From the NCBI RefSeq assembly GCF_003352165.1, contig NZ_CP029176.1, positions 2,604,001 through 2,668,000 on the forward strand: a stretch of DNA of 64,000 nucleotides. The letters are read 5' to 3'. The notes under the pieces are model-generated. The model was not told where the DNA came from. It ran no database searches and saw only the letters and a list, made by a program, of their open reading frames with translations. Below, piece after piece: positions 48,013 to 56,649 of this stretch; positions within the stretch are counted from its first letter, which is position 1, and each line of letters opens with the position of its first letter. The position numbers and the translations under genes are program-made. Source of the DNA: Acidibrevibacterium fodinaquatile. Its GTDB lineage: Bacteria; Pseudomonadota; Alphaproteobacteria; Acetobacterales; Acetobacteraceae.

Positions 48013-49347
48013 TCAGCTTTCTACCGCCTTGCTCAGCGCCTCGGCGCTGACCACCCGCTCCTCGATCTTGGCCAGCTCGATCACGAAATCGACCACTTTC
48101 TCCTCGAGAATCGGCCCCCGCAGGGTCTCCGCAAGGGTGGGGTTCTTGCGGAACATCTCGAAAATCTGCGCTTCCTGGCCGCGGTAACGCGCCGCCTCGG
48201 CCCGCATTGCCCGCGTCATTTCGTCCTGGCTCACGGTGATGCCGTTGACCCGAGCGATCTCGGCAAGGAGAAGGCCAAGCCGCACCCGGCGTTCGGCGAT
48301 GGCGCGATATTCGGTGCGGAGGGTCTCGTCATCCTTGGCGGCGTCCTCGGGCGCCAGCCGGCTGGCCTTGCGATCAGCCTCGATGCGCTGCCATATCTGG
48401 TCGAACTCCGCCGTCACCATCGCCTCGGGCAGGGGAAACGACACGAGTTCGGCGAGCTTGTCGAGCAGCTGGCGCTTGAGATTGAGCCGCGAAAGCTGGG
48501 CATATTCGCGCCCGATCTGCTGGCTGATGGTCTCACGCAGCTCTTCCACGCTTTCAAACCCGATCCGCTCGGCAAATGCCGCGTCAACCGCAGGCAATAG
48601 CGCGCGGGCAAGTTTTTTCCCGGTGATCTCGAACGTCGCTTCCTTGCCGGCGAGATCGGGGGCGCCGTAATCCTCCGGGAATCGCACCGTGATCGTGCGC
48701 GTCTCGCCCGGGGCGAGCCCTTCGAGTTGTTCGGTGAAGCCGGGGATGAACCCCTCGCCGGCAACCTCGATCTCCATGTCCTCGCCGGTGCCGCCGGGAA
48801 AGGCGACGCCGTCGATGCGGCCGATGAAATCGACCGTCAAAACCTCGCCCTTGGCGGCGCCGCGCGCCTCCTCGACCGGCTCGAGCGTGCGTTGCCGGCT
48901 CGCCATATCGGCGAGCACTTTTTCGATCGCCGCGTCATCGACCTCAGCCTTGAGACGCTCGAGCGCGATCGCGGCGACATCGGGGATAGTGATCTCGGGC
49001 AGAATCTCGAGGGAGACGGTGAACGCGACATCACTCCCCGGCTTGGCCGCGGCGGCGGGATCGGCGAGGTCGATCTTGGGCTGCATCGCCGGGCGCAGAC
49101 CGCGCTCCTCGAACACCTTGCGGGTCGCGTCCGACACGCTCTGCTCGATGATCTCCGCCTGCACCGCGTTACCGAAGCGCTGCTTGATCACCGGCATCGG
49201 CACTTTGCCGGGGCGAAAGCCGGGCAACGACAACGTCTTGGCCAGTTCGGCGAGACGGCCCATGCGCTGATCCTCGATGTCCGCCGCCGGCAGCACCACG
49301 TCGAACGCGCGTTTCAGCCCCTCAGAGAGCGTCTCGGTAACCTGCAT
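48013..49347 (-). CDS. tig: Trigger factor
   Basis: 444 residues. Ribosome-bound chaperone with peptidyl-prolyl isomerase activity. The ribosome-binding loop is SLPGFRPGKVPMPVIKQRFG near residues 40-60, followed by the FKBP-like domain (AAKGEVLTVDFIGRIDGVAFPGGTGEDMEIEVAGEGFIPGFTEQLEG) and a long helical C-domain. ATG 49347 begins MQVTETLSEGLKRAF; the frame is open further upstream through the tRNA-Leu gene. It heads the tig-clpP-clpX-lon string on the minus strand. Confidence 0.96.
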   Translation of the reverse strand: MQVTETLSEGLKRAFDVVLPAADIEDQRMGRLAELAKTLSLPGFRPGKVPMPVIKQRFGNAVQAEIIEQSVSDATRKVFEERGLRPAMQPKIDLADPAAAAKPGSDVAFTVSLEILPEITIPDVAAIALERLKAEVDDAAIEKVLADMASRQRTLEPVEEARGAAKGEVLTVDFIGRIDGVAFPGGTGEDMEIEVAGEGFIPGFTEQLEGLAPGETRTITVRFPEDYGAPDLAGKEATFEITGKKLARALLPAVDAAFAERIGFESVEELRETISQQIGREYAQLSRLNLKRQLLDKLAELVSFPLPEAMVTAEFDQIWQRIEADRKASRLAPEDAAKDDETLRTEYRAIAERRVRLGLLLAEIARVNGITVSQDEMTRAMRAEAARYRGQEAQIFEMFRKNPTLAETLRGPILEEKVVDFVIELAKIEERVVSAEALSKAVES

Positions 49348-49385
49348 CGTGTCCGGAAATCCCCAAAATTCGCCTGACGGCCGGG

Positions 49386-49470
<85 letters not shown>

Positions 49471-49640
49471 TCGCGCGGCCGTGCGGCAGGGCACATAGCG
49501 CAGCCCGCCCGCCGCCACAAGCGGAACCTCAACGCCGCGCGCGATCAGGGAGACGGCCACCTCCCACTCCGGCGACGTCCCATCTGGGCAAAACCCGCCG
49601 AACCCGCCAAACTGATGCGCCCTGGGTTCGGAGCCATGCC

Positions 49641-52022
49641 ATGTCCAGCGTCGAGTTCACGCCTTCCCTTCCCGTCGACGCCGCCGATCTCGCCCGGCTC
49701 GGCCAGATCGAGCGCAAGCTGCTCTGGCTCTCGTCTTGGATGGTCCACCATGCCAATCACGTCCGGCCGAATCGCGACGGGCTCAAGGTCGGCGGCCATC
49801 AAGCCTCCTGCGCCTCGGTCACGGCGATCATGACCGCGCTTTATTTCGCGCTGCTCCGCCCCGAGGACCGGGTCGCGGTCAAGCCGCATGCGGCGCCGGT
49901 GTTTCACGCCGTCAACTATCTCTATGGCCGCCTACCGGCGGAGCGGCTGACCAGCTTGCGCGCTTTCGGTGGCCTGCAGCCCTATCCGAGCCGCCTCAAG
50001 GACGGGCCCGAGGTCGATTTCTCCACCGGCTCGGTCGGGCTTGGCGTCGCGCTCACCAGCTTCACCGCCCTGATGCAGGATTACGTCGCCCAGCACGGTT
50101 TCGCCCGCCCCGGCTTTCGCCCCGGCCGTCAAATCGCCATCGCCGGCGATGCCGAACTCGACGAGGGCAATATCTATGAGGCGCTGCTCGAAGGCTGGAA
50201 GCACGACGTGCGCAATGTCTGGTGGGTCGTCGATTATAACCGTCAGAGCCTCGATTCGGTGGTGCCCGACCGTCTGTTCGGCCGCATCGAGGGCTTGTTC
50301 CGCGACATGGGCTGGAATGTCGTCACCCTCAAATATGGTCGCCACCTCGAGGCGGCATTCGTCCGCCCCGGCGGCGAGGCGCTCCGGCGCTGGATCGATG
50401 ATTGCCCGAACAGCCTCTATTCCGCGCTCACCTTCCAGGGCGGCGCCGCCTGGCGGCAGGCGGTGCTCGCCGATCTCGGCCGCTCGCGCGAGGTGCGGGC
50501 GCTCATCGATCCGCTGAGCGACCAGGCATTGGGCCAGTTGATGACCAATCTCGGCGGCCACGACATCGCCGCCCTGATCGAAACCTTCCATGCCGCCGCC
50601 GCCGCCAGCGATCAGCCGACCTGTTTCATCGCTTACACGATCAAAGGGATGGGCCTGCCCTTTGCCGGCCACAAGGACAACCATGCCGGGCTCATGACCG
50701 GCGAGCAGATGGAGGAGTTCCGCGCCCGCATGGGGATCCGGCCCGGGCACGAACTCGACCCGTTCGAGGGGCTCGACGGCGATCCCGACGACCTCCGCCG
50801 CTTCATCGCAAGCCGCCCCTTCGCCCGCCCGCTCACGCCCGAGGGCAGGCGCCTCGCCGCGCCGCATCTTTCGGTGCCGCACGCGGTGCCGCGCACCGCC
50901 CCGCTTGCCGGCCGGCGGGTTTCCACCCAGGCCGGATTCGGCGAAATTCTCGCCGAAATCGGGCGCCTTCAGGGCGACTGGGCGGAGATCGGCCGGCACA
51001 TCGTCACCACCAGCCCCGATGTTACGGTCTCGACCAGCCTCGGCCCTTGGGTCAACCGCCGCGGCGTCTATGACCGGCATACCCGCAACGACGTGTTCCG
51101 TGACGCCAAGCTCGCCTCCGCCCAGCGCTGGGGCATGAGCCCGGAGGGGCAACATATCGAACTTGGGATCGCCGAGCAGAATCTGTTCCTTCTGCTCGGC
51201 GCCGCCGGGCTGCAAGGCGAACTCAACGGCGCCCGGATTCTGCCGATCGGCACGGTCTACGATCCGTTCGTCAATCGCGGCCTCGATGCCTTGATTTATG
51301 CCTGCTATCAGGATGCGCGGTTTCTGCTGGTCTCGACTCCCTCCGGCCTCACGCTTGCGCCCGAAGGCGGACAGCACCAATCGATCAACACACCGCTCAT
51401 CGGCATCGGCGCCGACAAGCTCGCGGCCTTCGAGCCGAGTCACGTCGATGAATTGGATATTTTGCTCCGCCATGCCTTCGCCCATATGCAAGCCCCGGAC
51501 GGCTCGGCGGTCTGGCTCCGTCTTTCCACCCGCGCGCTGACGCAGCCGGCGCGCACTCTCGATCCCGCTTCGGTGATCGCCGGCGGCTATTGGGCGGTGG
51601 CGCCGGCGCCGGGGGCGCGCATCGCGCTCGCCTACCAAGGGCCGGTCGCGCCCGAGGCCGAGGCCGCTTTCGCCGAATTGCGCGAAGAAGAGCCGGGCGC
51701 CGGGCTGCTCGCCATCACCAGCGCCGATCGCCTGCATGCCGGCTGGCTCGCCGCCACCGCCGCCCGCCGCGGCGGCGACCCTAGCGCCCGCGCGCATATC
51801 GAAACCCTGCTCGCCCCGCTGGCGCGCGATGCGGCGCTGGTCAGCGTGCTCGACGGCCATCCGGCGGCGCATGCCTGGCTCGGCGCGGTGCGCGGCCAGC
51901 GCGCCATCCCGCTCGGGGTTTCGCGTTTTGGCCAAGCCGGCGATATCCCCGATCTCTATCACGCATACGGGCTCGACGTCGCCGCGATCTTGGATGCCTG
52001 CGCCCAGGCGCTACTCGGCTAA
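49641..52022 (+). CDS. Transketolase-like thiamine diphosphate enzyme (AceE/homodimeric E1-related)
   Basis: 793 residues with three parts: a TPP domain (about 1-400), a pyrimidine domain (430-650) and a C-terminal domain. The TPP site GDAELDEGNIYEALLEGWKHDVRNVWWVVDYNRQSLD resembles homodimeric pyruvate dehydrogenase E1, but the usual GDG is GDA here. The pyrimidine-side glutamate is in ELGIAEQNLFLLLGAAG. AceE has about 886 residues; this is shorter at both ends. It could act on a 2-oxo acid or be a transketolase. No E2/E3 genes adjoin it. ATG 49641 follows GGAG eight bases upstream. Confidence 0.82.
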   Translation: MSSVEFTPSLPVDAADLARLGQIERKLLWLSSWMVHHANHVRPNRDGLKVGGHQASCASVTAIMTALYFALLRPEDRVAVKPHAAPVFHAVNYLYGRLPAERLTSLRAFGGLQPYPSRLKDGPEVDFSTGSVGLGVALTSFTALMQDYVAQHGFARPGFRPGRQIAIAGDAELDEGNIYEALLEGWKHDVRNVWWVVDYNRQSLDSVVPDRLFGRIEGLFRDMGWNVVTLKYGRHLEAAFVRPGGEALRRWIDDCPNSLYSALTFQGGAAWRQAVLADLGRSREVRALIDPLSDQALGQLMTNLGGHDIAALIETFHAAAAASDQPTCFIAYTIKGMGLPFAGHKDNHAGLMTGEQMEEFRARMGIRPGHELDPFEGLDGDPDDLRRFIASRPFARPLTPEGRRLAAPHLSVPHAVPRTAPLAGRRVSTQAGFGEILAEIGRLQGDWAEIGRHIVTTSPDVTVSTSLGPWVNRRGVYDRHTRNDVFRDAKLASAQRWGMSPEGQHIELGIAEQNLFLLLGAAGLQGELNGARILPIGTVYDPFVNRGLDALIYACYQDARFLLVSTPSGLTLAPEGGQHQSINTPLIGIGADKLAAFEPSHVDELDILLRHAFAHMQAPDGSAVWLRLSTRALTQPARTLDPASVIAGGYWAVAPAPGARIALAYQGPVAPEAEAAFAELREEEPGAGLLAITSADRLHAGWLAATAARRGGDPSARAHIETLLAPLARDAALVSVLDGHPAAHAWLGAVRGQRAIPLGVSRFGQAGDIPDLYHAYGLDVAAILDACAQALLG

Positions 52023-52043
52023 CTTTTGAGAGGAATGACACCG

Positions 52044-52853
52044 ATGGCAACGACGGAACGGCTTTTCGCCGGCGGCAAAATGCTGGCGCGGGTTACGGAT
52101 GCGATCGGCACCGTATTGTTCAACCAGCCGGAGAAGCACAACGCCATTTCGCTCGCTATGTGGGACGGCCTCGCCGAAATTCTCGACGCCTTCGCCGCCG
52201 ATCCCGCCATCCGCGTCGTCGTGCTGCGCGGCGCCGGTGAACGCGCTTTCGTCTCCGGCGCCGATATCAGCCAGTTCGATGCCGAGCGTAATGACGCCGA
52301 GGCGCAGATCCATTACGAGCGCCGCACCCGTGCCGGGCGGGCGCGGCTAGCATCGTTCGACAAGCCGGTGATCGCCGCGGTTCGCGGCTTTTGCCTCGGC
52401 GGCGGGCTTGGGATCGCGCTTGCCGCCGATCTCCGTCTGGCCGCCAGCGACGCGGTGTTCGGCATTCCCGCCGCACGCCTCGGCTTGGCGTATGGCTTCG
52501 ACATGACCCGCCAACTGGTCGCGACCGTCGGCCCGGCGGCGGCGCGGATGCTGCTCTATAGTGGCGAGCGGATCGACGCGGCAGAGGCGATGCGCATCGG
52601 GCTGGTCAATCGCTCGGTCCCGGTTGCCGAATTCGAGGCCGCCCTCTCGTCCCTTGCCGAGCGGATCGCCGCCAATGCGCCGCTCTCCATCGCCGCCGCC
52701 AAGCGCGCCGTCGCCGCCGCGCTCGCCGATCCCGAGACACGCGATACGGCTGGTTTGGAAGCGGCGATCAGGGCCTGCTTCGACAGTGGCGATTACCGCG
52801 AGGGACGCACCGCGTTTCGCGAAAAACGCCCGCCGCGGTTCACCGGCCGCTAA
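52044..52853 (+). CDS. Enoyl-CoA hydratase/isomerase family protein
   Basis: 269 residues. Crotonase fold: [21 protein letters not shown] holds the first oxyanion strand, and [42 protein letters not shown] the second, with the acidic pair region. It hydrates 2-enoyl-CoA or isomerises a double bond in fatty acid or ring degradation; the exact substrate is open. ATG 52044 follows GAGAGGA with nine bases between. It begins 21 bp after the AceE-like gene, so they are probably cotranscribed. Confidence 0.92.
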   Translation: MATTERLFAGGKMLARVTDAIGTVLFNQPEKHNAISLAMWDGLAEILDAFAADPAIRVVVLRGAGERAFVSGADISQFDAERNDAEAQIHYERRTRAGRARLASFDKPVIAAVRGFCLGGGLGIALAADLRLAASDAVFGIPAARLGLAYGFDMTRQLVATVGPAAARMLLYSGERIDAAEAMRIGLVNRSVPVAEFEAALSSLAERIAANAPLSIAAAKRAVAAALADPETRDTAGLEAAIRACFDSGDYREGRTAFREKRPPRFTGR

Positions 52854-52899
52854 ATGCGGCATTTTGTCTGGCGTGAGCCGAGCCTGCGGCAGGGCTCAA

Positions 52900-52938
52900 C
52901 GAGAAAAAGTTTTTTGGTTCTTTTTTCCAAAAAAGAAC
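52900..52938 (-). repeat. Dispersed palindromic repeat, copy 3 (in the rnhB leader)
   Basis: Arms GTTCTTTTTT (52917-52926) and AAAAAAGAAC (52929-52938) with a two-base loop, preceded by AAAAAGTTTTTTG. Read on the minus strand it matches copies 1 and 2. It sits 46 bases after the enoyl-CoA hydratase stop and ends 15 bases before the rnhB ATG. Confidence 0.8.
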
Positions 52939-52953
52939 ATTTTTTCCTGCCTT

Positions 52954-53568
52954 ATGTCGCGCCCTGACGACAGCCTTGAAATCGCCGCCCTCGCCGCAAC
53001 GGGCGGGCGGCGTGTCGCGGGGGTGGATGAGGTCGGGCGTGGCCCGCTCGCCGGGCCGGTCGTCGCGGCGGCGGTGGTGTTCCCGAATGGCGTGCCGGCG
53101 GCGCTGGCGGCGCTGATCGCCGATTCGAAAACCCTGTCTCCGGCCCGGCGGGAGAAGGCGGCCGCGGCCCTGCGCGCCAGTCCGGCGGTGGAATTCGGCA
53201 TCGGCGCGGCGTCGGTGGCTGAAATCGCGCGATACAATATTCTTGGCGCGAGTCTGCTCGCCATGCGTCGCGCCGTCCGCCACCTGCCGAGCCTCCCGGA
53301 CGTGGCGCTGGTCGATGGCAACCGCGCCCCCGATCTCCCCTGCCCGGCGCGCCCGGTGGTCGGCGGCGACGCGCGTTCGCTCTCGATCGCCGCCGCCTCG
53401 ATTCTCGCCAAAGTGCTGCGCGACCGGCTGATGACGCGGCTCGCCGCCCGCTATCCCGGGTATGGCTTCGAGCGTCATGCCGGTTACCCGACCGCCGGCC
53501 ATCGTGCCGCCCTTGCCCTGATCGGCCCCTGCCGCCATCATCGCCGCGGATTCGGCCCGCTGCGCTGA
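52954..53568 (+). CDS. rnhB: Ribonuclease HII
   Basis: 204 residues. Removes RNA from RNA-DNA hybrids. The metal residues are in [24 protein letters not shown] (D-E) and the second aspartate in VALVDGN; the block [21 protein letters not shown] and the GHAGYPT-like motif ([14 protein letters not shown]) complete it. The ATG at 52954 has no good ribosome site: the bases before it come from palindromic repeat copy 3. It is followed 93 bases later by ccrM, the usual alphaproteobacterial arrangement. Confidence 0.95.
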   Translation: MSRPDDSLEIAALAATGGRRVAGVDEVGRGPLAGPVVAAAVVFPNGVPAALAALIADSKTLSPARREKAAAALRASPAVEFGIGAASVAEIARYNILGASLLAMRRAVRHLPSLPDVALVDGNRAPDLPCPARPVVGGDARSLSIAAASILAKVLRDRLMTRLAARYPGYGFERHAGYPTAGHRAALALIGPCRHHRRGFGPLR

Positions 53569-53661
53569 TTCGCCCTGCCCGCCTCTCTTTCCAGCGACCA
53601 TCGCGACCATTGACGCAGCACGGTGTCGCGCGTCACCATGCCGTGAGCCATCGAGGAATTA

Positions 53662-54822
53662 ATGCGAACCGTGGATCGCATCATCGAATTGCCGCTGGAT
53701 CAAGTGTTGGTGGGCGACAGCGTCGCGATGATGCGCATGCTCCCGAGCCACTCGATGCACTGCGTGTTCGCCGACCCGCCTTACAATCTCCAGCTGCAAG
53801 GCGCCCTGCGACGACCCAATGATAGTCTGGTCGATGGGGTGGACGATGCGTGGGATCGGTTCGAGGACAACGCCGCTTACGATGCCTTCACCCGCGCCTG
53901 GCTCACGGAATGCCGCCGGTTGTTGCGCAAGGATGGCACGATTTGGGTGATCGGGACGTACCATAATATTTTCCGCCTCGGTGCCATTCTGCAGGATCTC
54001 GGCTTTTGGATCCTGAACGACGTGATATGGCGCAAAGCCAACCCGATGCCGAATTTTCGCGGCCGGCGCTTCACCAACGCGCACGAGACGCTGATCTGGG
54101 CGGCGCGGGGGCGGGAATCGCGTTACCGCTTCAATTATCAGGCGATGAAGGCGCTGAACGACGATCTGCAAATGCGCAGCGACTGGTTGATTCCGCTGTG
54201 CACCGGCTCTGAGCGGCTGCGCAACGCGCACGGAATAAAGCTGCATCCGACACAAAAGCCCGAAGCGCTGCTGCACCGGGTGCTCCTTGCCAGTACCGGC
54301 GCGGGAGACATCGTGCTCGACCCTTTTCTCGGCACCGGCACGACGGCGGCGGTGGCGCGGCGGCTCGGCCGCCATTTCATCGGCATCGAGCGCCATCCCG
54401 CCTATGCCGAAGCGGCGATCGGGCGGGTGCGGGCGGTGCGGCCAGCGCCGCCTGAGGGCATCGCCATCACGCCGTCACGACGCGAGACGCGGCGGATCCC
54501 GTTCGGCAGCCTCGTCGAGCAAGGCGTGGTGCCGCCCGGCTCGCGCCTGCACAGCCGCAGCCGCGCCGTCAGCGCGACGGTCGCGGCGGATGGCACCGTG
54601 CATGCCGGCGCGGTGCGCGGCTCGATCCATCGCGTCGGCGCGGTGCTGCAGAACGCGGCGAGCTGCAATGGCTGGACGTTCTGGCATATCGAGCGCGACG
54701 GCGCGCTGGTCCCGATCGATACGCTCCGCGCCGAGAGCGCAACGCCCGACGCCGCCCCATCGCTGCCGGCATGCGAGGACGCGACACCGAAGACCGGCGC
54801 GAAGGTCATCCCTATTCGCTAG
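53662..54822 (+). CDS. ccrM: Cell-cycle DNA methyltransferase CcrM (GANTC)
   Basis: 386 residues. Methylates adenine in GANTC late in the cell cycle of alphaproteobacteria. The DPPY catalytic motif is at residues 38-41 in FADPPYNLQLQG, the AdoMet motif DPFLGTGTTAAVARRLGR, with HPTQKPEALLHRVLLAST between. The C-terminal RAMA-type extension (residues 265-345: IPFGSLVEQGVVPPGSRLHSRSR ...) matches full-length CcrM. GAGGA lies before the ATG. Two GATTC sites lie upstream near the end of rnhB. Confidence 0.93.
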   Translation: MRTVDRIIELPLDQVLVGDSVAMMRMLPSHSMHCVFADPPYNLQLQGALRRPNDSLVDGVDDAWDRFEDNAAYDAFTRAWLTECRRLLRKDGTIWVIGTYHNIFRLGAILQDLGFWILNDVIWRKANPMPNFRGRRFTNAHETLIWAARGRESRYRFNYQAMKALNDDLQMRSDWLIPLCTGSERLRNAHGIKLHPTQKPEALLHRVLLASTGAGDIVLDPFLGTGTTAAVARRLGRHFIGIERHPAYAEAAIGRVRAVRPAPPEGIAITPSRRETRRIPFGSLVEQGVVPPGSRLHSRSRAVSATVAADGTVHAGAVRGSIHRVGAVLQNAASCNGWTFWHIERDGALVPIDTLRAESATPDAAPSLPACEDATPKTGAKVIPIR

Positions 54823-54838
54823 AAACGCTGCCTGCCAT

Positions 54839-54852
54839 GCGCCGGCCGGCGC
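54839..54852. terminator. Perfect GC palindrome after ccrM
   Basis: GCGCCGG followed directly by CCGGCGC (54839-54852), 17 bases after the stop. A perfect 14-base palindrome, though without a clear loop; CATTTTT follows ten bases later. Confidence 0.4.
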
Positions 54853-54944
54853 GACCAACTCATTTTTGACCCAAATTTCTCATACGATAGACCGGGTCGT
54901 TTCGATTGGATAAAGCTCTCTGCGTGGTATTGCGTCGCTCGGGA

Positions 54945-54952
54945 TTAACCAT
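54945..54952 (+). promoter_or_regulatory. CtrA half-site-like motif upstream of the EAL gene
   Basis: TTAACCAT at 54945-54952 matches the shorter CtrA motif (TTAACCAT). It lies 61 bp before the TTG start of the EAL protein. One 8-base match may be chance; its significance rests on the neighbouring cell-cycle and motility genes. Confidence 0.35.
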
Positions 54953-55012
54953 ATCCTCACGCTCGCCGGTATAAAGTCACCCGGTTATCGCGCCCCGAGT
55001 TGGAAGACGCCC

Positions 55013-55843
55013 TTGGTTTCCCACCTCTCTCATCCACCGCTCCGTCCCGTCCGCGCCAGCGTAACGCCGCTGGCGGATCGGGCGGAAAGCCGCAAGCTGG
55101 AGCACGATCTTCGTCAGGCGCTGCTGCATGACGGGTTCAGCCTTGCCTTCCAGCCACGCTACCTGCTGTCAACGCGCCAGCCGATCGGCGCGGAGGCCCT
55201 GGTCCGCTGGCCGCATCGCAAGCGCGGGCTGATCTCGCCGGCCCTGTTCATACCCATCGCCGAGCAAAGCGGCCTGATCAACGATCTCGGCGGCTGGGTC
55301 TTGCGCCAGGCGTGCCGGGAAGCCGCCGGCTGGCCGAGCCCGGCCGGGGTTTCGGTCAATGTCTCGGCGCGGCAATTGATGGATGGCGTGCTGATCGATC
55401 AGGTGACGGAGGCGCTCGCACTCTCCTCGCTCGACCCGGAGCGGCTGGAACTCGAGGTCACCGAGACCGTCCTCCTCGATATCTGCCCCGATGTTCTCCT
55501 CACGCTCGCCGCTTTGAACGATATCGGCGTCGGGCTGGCGATCGATGATTTCGGCATCGGCTATACCAGCCTTGCGACACTCAAGCAGCTGCCGTTCACG
55601 ACGATGAAAATCGACCGCTCGATGATACGCTCGCTGCCGCGCGACCGCGAAGATGCCGCCATCGTCTGCTCGCTCATCGCGATCGCGCAGGCGCTCGGTC
55701 TTTCCGTGCTCGCGGAAGGGATCGAGACGCCGGAGCAGGAGAATTTCCTGATCGATGTCGGCTGCGAGAGCGGCCAGGGCTTTCTTTTCAGCCACGCCCT
55801 TTCGGCCGAGGCGATCGCCGCTTGCTTTACCCGCCCGGCCTGA
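55013..55843 (+). CDS. Stand-alone EAL domain protein, c-di-GMP phosphodiesterase
   Basis: 276 residues. A single EAL domain with the full catalytic set: E61-A62-L63 (AEALVRW), N in SVNVSARQL, EVTET, the DDFG pair in AIDDFGIGYTSL, K in MKIDRSMI, EGIET, and GCESGQGFLFS. It should hydrolyse c-di-GMP to pGpG. It has no GGDEF, PAS or membrane part, and the first 28 residues are disordered-looking. The start is a TTG with GGAAG six bases upstream; no other start codon lies between it and an upstream stop. It has no partner gene; it could tune motility through the stator genes 34 kb away. Confidence 0.88.
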   Translation: MVSHLSHPPLRPVRASVTPLADRAESRKLEHDLRQALLHDGFSLAFQPRYLLSTRQPIGAEALVRWPHRKRGLISPALFIPIAEQSGLINDLGGWVLRQACREAAGWPSPAGVSVNVSARQLMDGVLIDQVTEALALSSLDPERLELEVTETVLLDICPDVLLTLAALNDIGVGLAIDDFGIGYTSLATLKQLPFTTMKIDRSMIRSLPRDREDAAIVCSLIAIAQALGLSVLAEGIETPEQENFLIDVGCESGQGFLFSHALSAEAIAACFTRPA

Positions 55844-55859
55844 TCCGCGGGCGGTGCCG

Positions 55860-56648
55860 TCATCGCGGCGGCAGATGCAGGGCGAAAATCTCGTCGTCGC
55901 CGGCCGTCGGATAGCGGCGGCGGATTTCCGGGTCATGGCCGGGGATGACCCGCGCCGCATCGCCGGCGAGTTTGCGCGCCGCATGCCAGCCGCGCGCCAT
56001 CTCGCCGACATTGAAGACGATCGGGAACGGGTTTTCGCGCTCCATGTTGGCGTAGAAATGCGAGGCGTCGCTCGCCAGCACCACCGGCCCGCGCGCGGTC
56101 TCGACGCGGACCATCTGCAAACCGTCGGTATGCCCGCCGACGCGATGCACGCTGACGCCGGGCGCGATCGCCCCCTCGCCGTCATGGAAGCGCACCCGAT
56201 CGGCATAGAGCGCCCGCACCATGGCGACGACGTCCTCGACCTCGAAGGCGACGCGTAGGCAGGAGAAACACATGTTCGCCCCGGTCGCGAAGGCCATTTC
56301 GCGCTCCTGGAGATGAAACCGCGCGTTCGGGAACAGGGCGAGATTGCCGGCATGGTCGTAATGGAGATGGGTGATGACGACGTCGCGCACCGAAGCCGGA
56401 TCGACCCCGAGGGCGGCGAGCCCCGCCGGCACCGGCCGGATCACCCGCCGCTTGCGCGCTTGCGCCATCTCCGGCGTGAAGCCGGTATCGACGATGATAT
56501 CCTCCCCCCCGCGCCCCCCTGGCCGGCGGAGCAGCCAGAAGAAATAATCCATCGGCATCGGCTGATCATGCGGATCGGGCGGATGGAGAAAATTCTCCCG
56601 GGCCACGCGCTCTTGGGTCGCGTAACGCAGTGCGAAGACCTCCCACAT
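55860..56648 (-). CDS. MBL-fold hydrolase, N-acyl homoserine lactonase-like
   Basis: 262 residues. The zinc motif is ITHLHYDHAGNLALFPNARF (HxHxDH), and later ligands are in VASDASHFYAN and VIPGHDPEI. The N-terminus begins VFALRYATQERVARENFLHPPDPHDQPMPMDYFFWLL and GEDIIVDTGF, as in AHL lactonase-like proteins, although many paralogues do not degrade AHL. Its start follows GGAGGGG and the stop of the HIBADH-like gene by one base. Third gene of a three-gene minus-strand unit. Confidence 0.88.
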   Translation of the reverse strand: MWEVFALRYATQERVARENFLHPPDPHDQPMPMDYFFWLLRRPGGRGGEDIIVDTGFTPEMAQARKRRVIRPVPAGLAALGVDPASVRDVVITHLHYDHAGNLALFPNARFHLQEREMAFATGANMCFSCLRVAFEVEDVVAMVRALYADRVRFHDGEGAIAPGVSVHRVGGHTDGLQMVRVETARGPVVLASDASHFYANMERENPFPIVFNVGEMARGWHAARKLAGDAARVIPGHDPEIRRRYPTAGDDEIFALHLPPR

Positions 56649-56649
56649 C

